From NCBI RefSeq assembly GCF_014925405.1, contig NZ_AQHJ01000034.1, positions 1-64,000 on the forward strand: DNA of 64,000 bases, given 5' to 3'. Below are positions 8,405 through 20,202 of the stretch, piece after piece (the stretch's first letter is position 1; every line of letters begins with the position of its first letter). The stretch comes from Pseudoalteromonas ulvae UL12 (GTDB taxonomy: Bacteria; Pseudomonadota; Gammaproteobacteria; Enterobacterales; Alteromonadaceae). A model generated the notes under the pieces. That model was not told the origin of the DNA. It did no database searches and was given only the letters and a program-made list of their open reading frames with translations. The position numbers were made by a program, and so were the translations under genes.

Positions 8405-10225
8405 ATGAGCATTCAAATATTACCCGCACGCTTGGCAAACCAAATCGCTGCGGGTGAAGTGGTTGAGCGACCAGCTTCGGTTGTCAAAGAGTTGGTTGAA
8501 AATAGTTTAGATGCCGGTGCGACTCGTATCCAAATTGATATTGAGCGGGGAGGGCATAAGCTCATCCGTATTCGTGATAATGGCTCTGGTATCGATAAAG
8601 ATGAACTTACTTTGGCGTTATCACGTCATGCAACGAGTAAACTAAAAACCCTTGATGACCTTGAAAACATTTGTTCTTTAGGATTTCGTGGTGAGGCGTT
8701 AGCTTCGATTAGTTCAGTATCACGTTTAAGTTTAAGCTCAAAACCAGCGCATCAAGAAGATGCGTGGCAAGCGCAAGCTGAAGGTCGAGATATGGCTGTC
8801 ACAGTCAAACCTGTCGCGCATCCGAATGGCACAACCATTGAAGTGGTGGATCTCTTTTTTAATACCCCAGCTCGACGAAAGTTTTTAAGAACTGAAAAAA
8901 CAGAATTTAATCATATTGATGAATTATTAAAACGAATTGCATTGAGTCGTTTTGATGTGTCAATTAGCTTGAAACATAATGGCAAAATGGTTCGCCAGTA
9001 TCGACCCGTACAGAATGAAAACGATACGATAAAACGTGTTGCACAAGTAGCGGGGAAAGACTTTTTAGCGCATGCATCTTTTCTTGAATCTGGTGATGAG
9101 CAATTAAATATTCACGGTTGGATTTTACCCTCAGGGATGGCGACTGAGCCACAGTACACATACGTAAATGGACGAATGATGCGTGATAAGCTTATTTTGC
9201 ACGCAATCCGACAAGCTTTTGAAGAAGTATGCCCCAATCAATCTATACCAGCTTTTGTTTTATACCTGACAATCGATCCGCGTCAAGTGGATGTGAATGT
9301 TCATCCGGCAAAGCATGAAGTGCGTTTTCATCAAGCAAGGTTGATTCACGATTTTATTTTACAAGCAGTCAAACAAGCTGCAGAGCCAACAATAACTGGA
9401 CTGAATATTGCGCTACCTGATGATGTGGCTATTGATGAATACCGACAGAGTCATTCTGACAGCCTTGCGCTTTGTGAGCCTAATCATCAAGTGAGTCAAG
9501 GCTCCTACCAGCCACGCCCACAATCTTCGGGTGCAAGTTATCAACCGAGAAGCATCTCACAAGATGCAAAAGTTCAGCAGTATACTGCGAATGCTTTTTA
9601 TCAAGGGGTGGCAGAGCAACGCGCCCAACATTTTGATCAACCAATCGTGGTGACAAATGAAGATTCGCCTGAGGCTCCTTGCTCGAGTAAAGAAGTGCAA
9701 TATTTAACTTTGGAGCAGGGCCGATGTGTTTTGAAGCACCAAGGTGATGTGTACTTGTCTCATTTAAGAAATATTTTGCCTGATTATTGGCAGGCTGAGT
9801 TAGAGCAAAAAGGAGAGTTGGAGGGGAAGTCGCTGCTGCTTCCCGTTCGCGTGAGCGTGTCTGAAGATAACGCTACGTTATTAGCTAATAATTTATCTTG
9901 GCTGACAATTTTAGGCTATGAACTCATTATTCAAACGCACTATGTGATGATCAAAAAATTACCACCTTGCGTATATTCAGTGGATGTTAACCAAGTCGCT
10001 GATAAATTGATTCTTATTTGCCAACAAAAGTTAACAAATATCGAACAGTGGTTAACGTGGCAAGCAAGCTGGTGTCACCCAAGGTTCTTTAATGGGCAGC
10101 AAAATGCTTCCTTATACCAATTTCTTATTAATAAACCACAAATGAACGCGCTTCTTTTTGAAAAAGCCGTTAAAATAGATCTTACTGATTTTATAGAGCA
10201 ATTAGAGCGGAACAGCATCAATTGA
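8405..10225 (+). CDS. mutL: DNA mismatch repair protein MutL
   Basis: The 606-aa protein starts [20 protein letters not shown]. The GHKL ATPase domain (1-330) shows [23 protein letters not shown] and GFRGEAL, then [14 protein letters not shown]. After a glutamine/serine-rich linker (about 350-420) comes the C-terminal dimerisation domain (about 430-606). The DQHAx2Ex4E endonuclease motif is not visible, as in E. coli MutL, which works with MutH. The stop overlaps the miaA start by four bases. Confidence 0.96.
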   Translation: MSIQILPARLANQIAAGEVVERPASVVKELVENSLDAGATRIQIDIERGGHKLIRIRDNGSGIDKDELTLALSRHATSKLKTLDDLENICSLGFRGEALASISSVSRLSLSSKPAHQEDAWQAQAEGRDMAVTVKPVAHPNGTTIEVVDLFFNTPARRKFLRTEKTEFNHIDELLKRIALSRFDVSISLKHNGKMVRQYRPVQNENDTIKRVAQVAGKDFLAHASFLESGDEQLNIHGWILPSGMATEPQYTYVNGRMMRDKLILHAIRQAFEEVCPNQSIPAFVLYLTIDPRQVDVNVHPAKHEVRFHQARLIHDFILQAVKQAAEPTITGLNIALPDDVAIDEYRQSHSDSLALCEPNHQVSQGSYQPRPQSSGASYQPRSISQDAKVQQYTANAFYQGVAEQRAQHFDQPIVVTNEDSPEAPCSSKEVQYLTLEQGRCVLKHQGDVYLSHLRNILPDYWQAELEQKGELEGKSLLLPVRVSVSEDNATLLANNLSWLTILGYELIIQTHYVMIKKLPPCVYSVDVNQVADKLILICQQKLTNIEQWLTWQASWCHPRFFNGQQNASLYQFLINKPQMNALLFEKAVKIDLTDFIEQLERNSIN

Positions 10226-11139
10226 AGCGTTTACCAGTCATTTTTTTAATGGGCCCAACGGCCGCAGGAAAAACTGATTTAGCCATTAGTTTATGTCAAC
10301 ATTTAAATACTGAAATCATCAGTGTTGATTCTGCGTTGATTTACCGTAACATGGATATCGGTACAGCTAAGCCAACTCAGCAAGAACTTGCTGTAGCGCC
10401 ACACCGCTTAATTGATATTTTAGATGCGAAAGAAAGCTATTCGGTGGCTGACTTTAGGCAAGATGCTCTGAATCATATAGAACAATTGCACCAACAAGGA
10501 AAAATCCCAGTGTTGGTGGGCGGCACTATGATGTACTTTAAGGCTTTATTAGAGGGAATTTCACCGTTACCTGAAGCAGATCCTGAGATTCGTGCCCAGC
10601 TGGAGCAAGAAGCCCAAAAAGAAGGCTGGCCTGCGCTGCATCAGCAATTACAAGAAATTGACCCTGTGGCTGCTGAGCGAATTAAGCCTAATGATTCACA
10701 GCGAATTAATCGCGCTTTAGAAGTGTATCGTATAACGGGTAAGCCAATGACTGAGTTACAAAAAGTGAAGTCTGCGCCTCTGCCTTTTGATGTTTTCCAA
10801 TTTGCGATAGCCCCTAAAGATCGCAGTGTATTGCATCAGCGAATTGAAAAAAGATTTAAAATGATGCTCGATCAGGGCTTTGAATCTGAAGTAAAAGCCT
10901 TATATCAAAGAGGTGACCTGACAACTACTTTGCCATCAATTCGTTGTGTTGGTTATCGTCAAATGTGGGATTACCTAGACGGCTTAGTTGAGTACGATGA
11001 TATGGTATTTCGTGGCATCGCAGCGACCCGTCAATTAGCAAAAAGACAGCTAACTTGGTTACGCAGTTGGCAAGACGTAACTTGGCTTGATTCTGGAGCT
11101 GAAGAAAACTTGCAACGTGTGTTAAGTTCGCTAAGCTAA
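10222..11139 (+). CDS. miaA: tRNA dimethylallyltransferase MiaA
   Basis: The 305-aa enzyme transfers the dimethylallyl group to A37 of UNN-decoding tRNAs. It has P-loop [11 protein letters not shown] at the N-terminus, then [29 protein letters not shown] and [16 protein letters not shown]. No ATG is available near the family start, so TTG 10222 is used; it overlaps the mutL stop in TTGA, a coupled arrangement that should limit expression. The next gene, hfq, is 81 bp downstream with its own candidate promoter. Confidence 0.94.
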   Translation: MKRLPVIFLMGPTAAGKTDLAISLCQHLNTEIISVDSALIYRNMDIGTAKPTQQELAVAPHRLIDILDAKESYSVADFRQDALNHIEQLHQQGKIPVLVGGTMMYFKALLEGISPLPEADPEIRAQLEQEAQKEGWPALHQQLQEIDPVAAERIKPNDSQRINRALEVYRITGKPMTELQKVKSAPLPFDVFQFAIAPKDRSVLHQRIEKRFKMMLDQGFESEVKALYQRGDLTTTLPSIRCVGYRQMWDYLDGLVEYDDMVFRGIAATRQLAKRQLTWLRSWQDVTWLDSGAEENLQRVLSSLS

Positions 11140-11162
11140 TAAAGAGATTGTAGTAAAACTAG

Positions 11163-11192
11163 TTGAAATCTTTACAGATTAATAATTATATA
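11163..11192 (+). promoter_or_regulatory. Candidate sigma-70 promoter for hfq
   Basis: TTGAAA (11163-11168) and TATATA (11187-11192) are separated by 18 bp in the miaA-hfq gap, leaving a short 5' leader before the hfq ATG at 11221. Identified by eye only. Confidence 0.45.
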
Positions 11193-11220
11193 AAAACACC
11201 TAAATCGAAGGAAAATAACA

Positions 11221-11487
11221 ATGGCAAAGGGCCAATCTCTACAAGACCCATTTTTGAATGCGCTACGTCGCGAGCGTATTCCTGTCTCAATTTACTTAGT
11301 TAATGGTATTAAACTACAAGGTAAAATTCAGTCTTTTGATCAGTTTGTAATTTTGCTTGAAAACACGGTAAACCAAATGGTTTACAAACATGCCATCTCT
11401 ACAGTTGTACCAGCTCGAGCGATTAATTTTCACGCTCAACCTGAGGATGCTGCGTCAACTGATAGTGAAGATGACGGCAATTTTTAA
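11221..11487 (+). CDS. hfq: RNA chaperone Hfq
   Basis: The 88-aa Sm-like protein forms hexamers that pair small RNAs with mRNAs. It shows the Sm1 motif ([21 protein letters not shown]) and the Sm2 motif with YKHAIS. The acidic C-terminal tail ([17 protein letters not shown]) is shorter than in E. coli (88 against about 102 aa), as in many marine gammaproteobacteria. A strong GAAGGAAAATAAC site precedes ATG 11221. It is followed by hflX, the usual order. Confidence 0.97.
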   Translation: MAKGQSLQDPFLNALRRERIPVSIYLVNGIKLQGKIQSFDQFVILLENTVNQMVYKHAISTVVPARAINFHAQPEDAASTDSEDDGNF

Positions 11488-11503
11488 TTTAGGAGCATAA
11501 TGC

Positions 11504-12802
11504 TTGTTTGACCGTTATGAAACTGGTGAGCAGGCTGTCTTAGTCCATATAGAGTTTCCAAAAGAAGGAGATCGTGAAGATCTTCAAGAACTCGAAATGT
11601 TAGTTTCTTCTGCAGGTGTAAGTAGTTTGGCGGTTGTGCAAGGCAGCCGTCAATCGCCTCATCCGAAGTTTTTTGTCGGAACAGGTAAAGCTGAAGAGAT
11701 TGCTGAGATTGTCCAAATCAACCAAGCTGATGTTGTAATATTTAATCACGAACTTTCACCCTCTCAAGAACGAAATTTAGAGCGAATTTGTCAGTGTCGT
11801 GTACTCGACAGAACAACACTTATTTTGGATATTTTTGCTCAACGAGCTCGAACCCATGAAGGTAAACTTCAAGTTGAATTGGCACAGTTGCGTCATATTT
11901 CGACTCGTTTGATTCGTGGCTGGACGCATTTAGAGCGTCAGAAAGGCGGGATTGGCTTACGTGGCCCTGGTGAAACCCAACTTGAAACCGACCGTCGTTT
12001 GATTCGAGAAAAAATCAAAAGTATTTTAAAGCGCTTAGATAAAGTATCAAAGCAACGAGAACAGGGCCGAAGAGCGCGCAGTCGCAATGAAGTGCCGACG
12101 GTTTCGCTTGTCGGGTATACCAATGCGGGTAAATCAACCTTGTTTAATCGAGTGACTAATTCAGATGTTTATGCTGCAGATCAACTCTTTGCGACATTAG
12201 ACCCGACACTACGAAAAATTGATGTTGTGGATGTGGGTAAAGTCATTATGGCTGATACCGTTGGTTTTATTCGTCATCTACCTCATGACTTGGTTGCTGC
12301 ATTTAAAGCGACTTTGGTCGAAACGCGAGAAGCGGATCTGCAAATACATGTTATTGATGTTGCAGATGAGCGCCGCGAAGAAAATATTGACCAAGTCAAT
12401 GATGTCTTACATGAAATAGACGCTGATGAAGTCCCGCAGTTACTCGTTTATAACAAAATTGATTTAGTTGAAGAACTCGTTCCGCGTATTGTTCGTAATG
12501 ACGAAGGGCAGCCTGTCAGTGTTTGGCTTTCTGCACAGTCAGGGCAAGGGTGTGAGCTTCTTTTACAAGCAGTTAGTGAATGTTTAGCTGAAAAAATGTT
12601 AAAGTGCCGATTACGAGTCCCTGCTCGATTTGGTTCTTTACGGGGTGCATTATATAAATTGAATTGTATTCACGATGAACAATATGATGATTTGGGTAAT
12701 TGTTTATTACAAATTCGATTACCGATGACAGATTGGAATCGTTTACTTAAAGATAATGGCACTGAGATAGAGAGCTTTATTATGACTGACTCATTAGCAT
12801 AA
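11504..12802 (+). CDS. hflX: Ribosome-associated GTPase HflX
   Basis: The 432-aa protein has an N-terminal HflX domain (about 1-195, GKAEEIAE, RVLDRTTLILDIFAQRARTHEG), a coiled coil, and a GTPase domain with G1 GYTNAGKST, G3 DTVGFIRHLP and G4 NKID. It splits or rescues stalled ribosomes under stress. The start is TTG 11504 (MFDRYETGEQAVLV), eight bases after an AGGAG site and matching E. coli HflX. An ATG at 11500 in another frame encodes only three codons (MLV, then stop), so it is not the hflX start. Confidence 0.94.
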   Translation: MFDRYETGEQAVLVHIEFPKEGDREDLQELEMLVSSAGVSSLAVVQGSRQSPHPKFFVGTGKAEEIAEIVQINQADVVIFNHELSPSQERNLERICQCRVLDRTTLILDIFAQRARTHEGKLQVELAQLRHISTRLIRGWTHLERQKGGIGLRGPGETQLETDRRLIREKIKSILKRLDKVSKQREQGRRARSRNEVPTVSLVGYTNAGKSTLFNRVTNSDVYAADQLFATLDPTLRKIDVVDVGKVIMADTVGFIRHLPHDLVAAFKATLVETREADLQIHVIDVADERREENIDQVNDVLHEIDADEVPQLLVYNKIDLVEELVPRIVRNDEGQPVSVWLSAQSGQGCELLLQAVSECLAEKMLKCRLRVPARFGSLRGALYKLNCIHDEQYDDLGNCLLQIRLPMTDWNRLLKDNGTEIESFIMTDSLA

Positions 12803-12883
12803 TTTTAACGCATTTAGGTATGATAATGGGCGTTAGTTTGATAAGTTTAACTGAATTCATTTTAATAACAATGGAGTATGGCT

Positions 12884-14062
12884 ATGGCCTGGAACGAGCC
12901 GGGTAACAATGGCAACGAGAAAGACCCTTGGAAGAACAAAGGGGGCAAAGATCAAGGACCACCAGATTTAGATGAAGTATTTCGTAAATATGGTGATAAG
13001 TTCAACGGTTTATTTGGTGGTGGCAAGAAATCAAGCAACTCAAATGGTAACTTAAGTGGTGCCGCAATTGGGTTTGTACTGATTATTGCGATTGTAGTGT
13101 GGGCTTTAAGTGGTATTTATACCGTCAAGGAAGCAGAGCGTGGTGTTGTCCTTCGTTTTGGTCAATTCCATGATGTAGCACTGCCTGGTTTACGTTGGAA
13201 AATGACTTTTATCGACCGCATTATTCCTGTTGATGTTGAAGCTGTGCGCTCTTTATCTGCCTCTGGTTTCATGTTAACTGAAGATGAAAATGTGGTGAGT
13301 GTCGAGTTTGTGGTGCAGTACCGAGTGACCGAACCGCGCAATTACTTGTTCAGTGTAACCGATGCCGATCATAGTCTTCAGCAAGCACTTGATAGTGCGC
13401 TACGTTATGTTGTTGGTCATGCCCGCATGGATCAAATTCTAACGCGCGGTCGTGAAGTGATTCGTCAACAAACGTGGGATGAGCTTAATAAGATTATCGA
13501 GCCTTATAATTTAGGTCTCGTACTTACTGACGTTAACTTTAAAGATGCTCGTCCACCTCTTGAAGTGAAAGATGCATTTGATGATGCAATTGCGGCGCAA
13601 GAAGATGAACAGCGCTTTATCCGTGAAGCTGAGGCTTATGCAAGAGAAATCGAACCACGTGCGCGCGGTCAGGTGACTCGTATGACTCAAGAAGCTGAAG
13701 GTTATAAAGAGCGTGTGACACTCGAAGCACAAGGTGAAATAGCTCGTTTTGAGAAATTATTGCCTCAGTATCAAGCTGCTAAAGAAGTCACTCGTAAACG
13801 TTTATATATCGAAGCGATGGAATCTGTTTTAGGCAACAGCTCAAAAGTGCTTATTGATGTTGAAGGAGGCAATAACATGATGTATTTGCCACTAGATAAA
13901 ATCATGCAGCAAACTCAAAGCTCAACAAATACGCCAGCGCAGTTGCCTAGTTCAACGGATATTCAAAATTTGAGAACACAAATGAATAACACGTTAGGTA
14001 ACAGCCAAGTGAATAGCACTATCGATCGTTTTAAATCTGATCGCTATTCAAATGGGAGATAA
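12884..14062 (+). CDS. hflK: FtsH regulator HflK
   Basis: The 392-aa membrane protein starts MAWNEPGNNG. It has a glycine-rich polar N-terminus with QGPPDLDEVFRKYGDKF, one membrane segment (about 58-80, IGFVLIIAIVVWALSGI), a periplasmic SPFH/band-7 domain, a long charged helix and an Asn/Gln/Thr-rich tail. HflK pairs with HflC to surround the FtsH protease. The GGAG at 12873-12876 is correctly spaced for ATG 12884 and too close to ATG 12878. Confidence 0.95.
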   Translation: MAWNEPGNNGNEKDPWKNKGGKDQGPPDLDEVFRKYGDKFNGLFGGGKKSSNSNGNLSGAAIGFVLIIAIVVWALSGIYTVKEAERGVVLRFGQFHDVALPGLRWKMTFIDRIIPVDVEAVRSLSASGFMLTEDENVVSVEFVVQYRVTEPRNYLFSVTDADHSLQQALDSALRYVVGHARMDQILTRGREVIRQQTWDELNKIIEPYNLGLVLTDVNFKDARPPLEVKDAFDDAIAAQEDEQRFIREAEAYAREIEPRARGQVTRMTQEAEGYKERVTLEAQGEIARFEKLLPQYQAAKEVTRKRLYIEAMESVLGNSSKVLIDVEGGNNMMYLPLDKIMQQTQSSTNTPAQLPSSTDIQNLRTQMNNTLGNSQVNSTIDRFKSDRYSNGR

Positions 14063-14068
14063 GAATAG

Positions 14069-14947
14069 ATGAAAAATTTTAGCTTAGTTGCATTATTTAC
14101 GTGCGTTATTCTGTCTTTTTCTGCTGTTTTCGTGGTGTTTGAAGGCCAACAAGCGATTGTACTTCAGTTCAGTAAAGTGAAGAAAGACAGTGATGATACG
14201 GCCGTGGTTTATGGTCCTGGTCTGCACTTCAAAGTTCCTTTTATTACTGAAGTGAGAAAATTAGATGCGCGTATTCAAACGTTAGATGGTGCACCTGATC
14301 GTTTCGTGACCAGCGAGAAAAAAGACTTAATCGTTGATTCATTTGTTAAGTGGCGCATTAATGATTTTAGCTCTTTTTACTTAAGAACACGTGGTGACTT
14401 GCAGTACGCAGAAACACTCCTAAAGCAAAAAGTAAATAATGGTTTAAGAACTAATTTTGGTTCGCGTACTATTAAAGAAATTGTCTCTGGAGAGCGCAGT
14501 GCATTAATGAAAGATGCATTGGTTCAAGCGTCTGAAAGTGCCAGTGAGTTGGGTATTGAAGTGCTCGATGTGCGAGTGAAGCAAATCAACTTACCGACAG
14601 AAGTCAGTAACTCGATTTACCAACGTATGCGTGCTGAACGTACTGCTGTGGCAAAAGAGCATCGCTCTGAAGGTAAAGAGAAAGCTGAGACTATCCGTGC
14701 AGGCGTAGATCGCAGAGTGACCGTTTTACTTGCTGAAGCTGAGCGTAATGCGCGTATTGTTCGTGGTGAAGGTGATGCTGAAGCCGCGAATATTTATGCT
14801 TCTGCATACTCTAAAGATGCTGAATTTTATAGCTTCTTACGAAGCCTCGATGCATACAAAGCAACATTCAATAGTAAGAATGATGTGATGGTGCTTGGCA
14901 CTGAAAGTGAATTCTTCGATGCAATGAAGAGCACTAAAACTCAGTAG
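14069..14947 (+). CDS. hflC: FtsH regulator HflC
   Basis: The 292-aa protein has an N-terminal membrane anchor (about 5-25, LVALFTCVILSFSAVFVVF) and an SPFH/band-7 domain (GQQAIVLQFSKV, GPGLHFKVPF, VKQINLP). A charged helical region (SEGKEKAETIRAG, AERNARIVRGEGDAEA) mediates assembly with HflK. It lies 6 bp after hflK and ends the operon at a clear terminator. Confidence 0.95.
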   Translation: MKNFSLVALFTCVILSFSAVFVVFEGQQAIVLQFSKVKKDSDDTAVVYGPGLHFKVPFITEVRKLDARIQTLDGAPDRFVTSEKKDLIVDSFVKWRINDFSSFYLRTRGDLQYAETLLKQKVNNGLRTNFGSRTIKEIVSGERSALMKDALVQASESASELGIEVLDVRVKQINLPTEVSNSIYQRMRAERTAVAKEHRSEGKEKAETIRAGVDRRVTVLLAEAERNARIVRGEGDAEAANIYASAYSKDAEFYSFLRSLDAYKATFNSKNDVMVLGTESEFFDAMKSTKTQ

Positions 14948-14965
14948 TCGCAGATAACAAATTAG

Positions 14966-14992
14966 AGCCTCGCATTAGCGGGGCTTTTTTTT
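14966..14992 (+). terminator. Rho-independent terminator after hflC
   Basis: AGCCTCGC-ATTA-GCGGGGCT forms a stem with one G-T pair, followed by eight T residues. It lies 18 bp after the hflC stop and closes the hfq-hflX-hflKC group. Confidence 0.85.
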
Positions 14993-16790
<1,798 letters not shown>

Positions 16791-16812
16791 TAGCTAATAG
16801 GTTTTATGTTGT

Positions 16813-16841
16813 AAAAAAAGCTGCCTTTTGGCAGCTTTTTT
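16813..16841 (+). terminator. Rho-independent terminator after purA
   Basis: AAAAAAAGCTGCC-TTTT-GGCAGCTTTTTT is a perfect stem with flanking A and T tracts, 22 bp after the purA stop. The symmetrical tracts could let it work in both directions. Confidence 0.92.
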
Positions 16842-16988
16842 ATTGCCTGTCATATTGTAAATAAGCGTGTTAGAACTTCTATCGGTTGGATTTTGATGTT
16901 CATACATAAATAAACTGCAGGCTGGCTCATTTCTTGAATAATATTTCGTGTGCATCGAATGTGGAATCAATAAGACGTAAAACTGACT

Positions 16989-17600
16989 ATGAAAAAATTT
17001 GCTTTATTATTTTGCTGTTTATGGCCGTTGTTCGCAAAAGCAGCTGCGCCCCTTGAAGCCGTTCAGCTTTATACTCAAGATGAATTGCTGGCACTGATCA
17101 AAAAAAATGCGCATCTGAGCCGTGTAAAACTAGATGATTGCCAATTGGTTCAGGATATTGAAGCGCGCGCAATAAAAATGGGCATTCCGGCATATCAATT
17201 TTTATTTGGTGATATGTTAGCTTTTGGCGTCTGTATCGATAAAGATGCTGAGCGCGGTATTTATTACATGCGCTTGGCTGCTGAACAAGGTTTGGCAGAA
17301 GCCCTTGAGCAAATGGGACGTTATTATCACCTTGGGCGATTTGTGCAAAGAGATTTAACGCAAGCCATTGTGTTTTTAAGAGAAGCAGCAGCACTTGGCA
17401 ATTTAAATGCCCAGCTCAGACTCGTTGATTTATTTAATCAAGGAATTGGCAGCCCGGCTGATTACGAAGATGCTTACCGTTGGTTGTTTCATTCGATCAT
17501 TGCAGATAAAAAAGTGCATCAACAAGCTCAAACTGCACTGGCATTATTAGCACAAAAAATGCCAGCAAGTGTTATTGAACGGGCGAGAAAGCCCATTTAA
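16989..17600 (+). CDS. motX: Sodium-driven polar flagellar motor protein MotX
   Basis: The 203-aa exported protein has a signal peptide (about 1-19, LLFCCLWPLFAKAAA). The mature part has family stretches CQLVQDIEARA and YQFLFGDMLAFGVCIDKDAE, then Sel1-like repeats (YYMRLAAEQGLAEALEQMGRYYHLG; FLREAAALGNLNAQLRL). MotX with MotY forms the T-ring that anchors PomA/PomB-type sodium stators in the periplasm. The position between purA and rnr matches Vibrio cholerae, which is strong context. Other flagellar structural genes are absent nearby, apart from a distant FliL-like gene at 54653-55048. Confidence 0.88.
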   Translation: MKKFALLFCCLWPLFAKAAAPLEAVQLYTQDELLALIKKNAHLSRVKLDDCQLVQDIEARAIKMGIPAYQFLFGDMLAFGVCIDKDAERGIYYMRLAAEQGLAEALEQMGRYYHLGRFVQRDLTQAIVFLREAAALGNLNAQLRLVDLFNQGIGSPADYEDAYRWLFHSIIADKKVHQQAQTALALLAQKMPASVIERARKPI

Positions 17601-17691
17601 TATGATTGAATCACTGTAAAAATAATTTAACCTGTTTCATTAGTGGCTTTTGGTTTAAAATAACAGCATAAATAATTTATAAAGCCACTTA

Positions 17692-20199
17692 ATGTCTAAT
17701 CAAGACCCCTTTTTAAGCCGCGAGCAAGACAAGTACGATAACCCAGTTCCCAGCCGAGAATTTATTCTCACTCACCTACAAACCCGACAGAAACCAGCCT
17801 CTTTTGATGATCTATGTGCTGAGTTATTGGTACTCGACGAAGAGCGCATTATTGCGTTAAAACGTCGCTTACGAGCCATGGAACGTGATGGTCAGGTGTT
17901 ATTTAATAAACTGAAGTGTTATTGCATTCCTGACAAAGTTGGTCTTGTAAAAGGTAAAGTTATTGGCCATCGAGATGGGTTTGGCTTTTTAGTGCTCGAT
18001 GAAGGCGGAAAAGATTGGTTTATTCCAAAGCATCAAATGGCGGGTGTGCTCCATGGCGATCGTGTGCTAGCAAAACCAGCCTCACGAGGAAAAGGTGGCA
18101 AGTGTGATGCGCGCATTGTCCGAGTACTAGAAGGTGAACGCGCGCCAATTATTGGGCGTTACTTTGTTGAGCATGGTATGGCAGTTGTGGTGCCTGAAGA
18201 TCCACGTATTAATCAAGATATCATCGTTTTACCCGGCAACGAAAATGGCGCTCGCCATAATCAGATGGTGCAAATAGAAATTACGCAACGTCCAAGCCAG
18301 CGTATGAATGCCGTTGGTAAAGTATTGGATGTTTTAGGTGAGCATCTGGCTCCTGGTATGGAAATTGAGGTTGCACTGCGTAATCACGATATCCCCCATG
18401 TTTGGCCCGATGCTGTCACTGAGCAAGTCGCTCATTTAACTACCAATGTATTAGAGAAAGACAAAGAAGGACGAGTTGACCTACGTCAGTTGCCGCTTGT
18501 CACTATTGATGGTGAAGATGCGCGAGATTTTGATGATGCGGTTTATTGCGAGCGAAAGAAAAGTGGTGGTTGGCGTTTATGGGTGGCCATTGCAGACGTT
18601 GCACATTATGTCGGTAAAAATACAGCGCTTGATCAAGAAGCAATAAATCGTGGTAACTCAGTGTACTTTCCTGAACAAGTTATTCCGATGTTGCCAAAAG
18701 TACTCTCAAATGGGTTGTGTTCGCTCAATCCAAAAGTTGACCGCTTGTGTATGGTTGCAGAGATGACGGTATCTGATGCCGGACGTTTATCTGGCTATCG
18801 TTTTTACGAAGCGGTGATGAATTCTCATGCTCGTTTCACTTACACTCAAGTCGCCGCAATTTTAGCGGGCGAAACCGCAGAGCCCGAACATCAAGCTCTG
18901 GTGCCACATTTACAAGATTTGTATCAAATGTACATGGCTCTCAAAGGCGCGCGTCTAGAGCGCGGTGCTATTGAATTTGAAACTCTCGAAGCTAAATTTA
19001 TTTTTGATGCTCACCGAAAAATAGAGACGATTACAACCTTACAGCGCAATGATGCACATAAACTGATTGAAGAGTGCATGATCCTCGCCAATGTATCGGC
19101 AGCACGGCTACTCGAAAAACACGAAGCAAGTGCCTTATATCGTGTCCATGACGAACCCGATAATGAAAAGCTCACTCACTTTAGGGCGTTTTTAAGCGAA
19201 CTCGGGATTGAAAATACTATTCCAGCAGAGCCGACACCTAAAGATATTACCGATAGTTTAAGCCGTTTAGGCCAACGACCAGAAATTGAATTAATTCAAA
19301 CAATGTTACTGCGTTCGATGAAACAAGCAATTTATCAAGCTGATAACATAGGTCATTTTGGGCTCTCATTACCCGCTTATGCGCACTTTACATCACCCAT
19401 TAGACGTTACCCTGATTTAGTTGTTCACCGAGCAATTAAAGGGGTGATCCAAGCGCAAGGCCAAAAAACATCAGGCGAATATGTCTACACACCAGATGAA
19501 GTTGATCAGTTAGGTGAGCAGTGTTCGACCACCGAGCGCCGTGCAGATGATGCGACTAGAGAAGTTGCAGATTGGCTCAAGTGTGAGTTTATGCAAGATC
19601 GCGTTGGGCAGCATTTTACTGGTGTAATTTCTTCGGTGACAAACTTTGGTTTATTTGTGCGTTTGGATGATTTGTTTATTGACGGGTTGGTGCATGTGAC
19701 TGCGCTCGGTAATGACTATTTCCATTTTGATGGGGCGCGTCATTGTTTAGTGGGTGAAAACACCAAACAAGTCTATCGTTTAGGCGATAAAATCTCAGTC
19801 ACTGTGATATCAGTCAGTTTAGATGAGCGCCGTATCCATTTGGGGTTGCAATCTGAACATGCTAATGACCGTTATTCAAGACGCCGAAATAATAAAGCCA
19901 TCGAAGATAAAATTAGCGTTCGTCAGCAACTTCAATCAGGCAAAATTCCAGGAAAAGATAAACATCAAGACAAGCCCGGTCATGCTGGTAAAGCTAAGGG
20001 AGAAAAGTCCTCAGCAAAAGCTGGAGTGTCAGGTAAAAAGTCTAAGTCTTCAACGAAGTCAGCTGTAAAAGCAGAAGTAAAATCACTGCAAGATAGTGCG
20101 AAAAAGAAGAAGGCAAAAAAGAAAGTGGTTAAGCGTAAACGACCAGGCAAAAATGCCCGTAAACGCAACGGTACAGGCCGTGATTTAGGAGCAAAATAA
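17692..20199 (+). CDS. rnr: Ribonuclease R
   Basis: The 835-aa 3'-5' exoribonuclease degrades structured RNA. In order: a winged-helix N-terminus, cold-shock domains (KGKVIGHRDGFGFLVLDEGG), the RNB catalytic domain with IDGEDARDFDDAV metal ligands, an S1 domain (GVISSVTNFGLFVRLDD...DGLVHV) and a very lysine-rich tail from about residue 745 (KKKKAKKKVVKRKRPGKN). The tail is typical of RNase R and binds RNA or ribosomes. It is followed by rlmB with a 3-bp gap, the conserved rnr-rlmB pair. Confidence 0.96.
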   Translation: MSNQDPFLSREQDKYDNPVPSREFILTHLQTRQKPASFDDLCAELLVLDEERIIALKRRLRAMERDGQVLFNKLKCYCIPDKVGLVKGKVIGHRDGFGFLVLDEGGKDWFIPKHQMAGVLHGDRVLAKPASRGKGGKCDARIVRVLEGERAPIIGRYFVEHGMAVVVPEDPRINQDIIVLPGNENGARHNQMVQIEITQRPSQRMNAVGKVLDVLGEHLAPGMEIEVALRNHDIPHVWPDAVTEQVAHLTTNVLEKDKEGRVDLRQLPLVTIDGEDARDFDDAVYCERKKSGGWRLWVAIADVAHYVGKNTALDQEAINRGNSVYFPEQVIPMLPKVLSNGLCSLNPKVDRLCMVAEMTVSDAGRLSGYRFYEAVMNSHARFTYTQVAAILAGETAEPEHQALVPHLQDLYQMYMALKGARLERGAIEFETLEAKFIFDAHRKIETITTLQRNDAHKLIEECMILANVSAARLLEKHEASALYRVHDEPDNEKLTHFRAFLSELGIENTIPAEPTPKDITDSLSRLGQRPEIELIQTMLLRSMKQAIYQADNIGHFGLSLPAYAHFTSPIRRYPDLVVHRAIKGVIQAQGQKTSGEYVYTPDEVDQLGEQCSTTERRADDATREVADWLKCEFMQDRVGQHFTGVISSVTNFGLFVRLDDLFIDGLVHVTALGNDYFHFDGARHCLVGENTKQVYRLGDKISVTVISVSLDERRIHLGLQSEHANDRYSRRRNNKAIEDKISVRQQLQSGKIPGKDKHQDKPGHAGKAKGEKSSAKAGVSGKKSKSSTKSAVKAEVKSLQDSAKKKKAKKKVVKRKRPGKNARKRNGTGRDLGAK

Positions 20200-20202
20200 T
20201 CA

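Noticed and set aside
16928..16946. Sigma-54-like CTGGCTCATTTCTTGAA upstream of motX
   Set aside because: The invariant -12 GC reads GA, so the match is below what I would accept.
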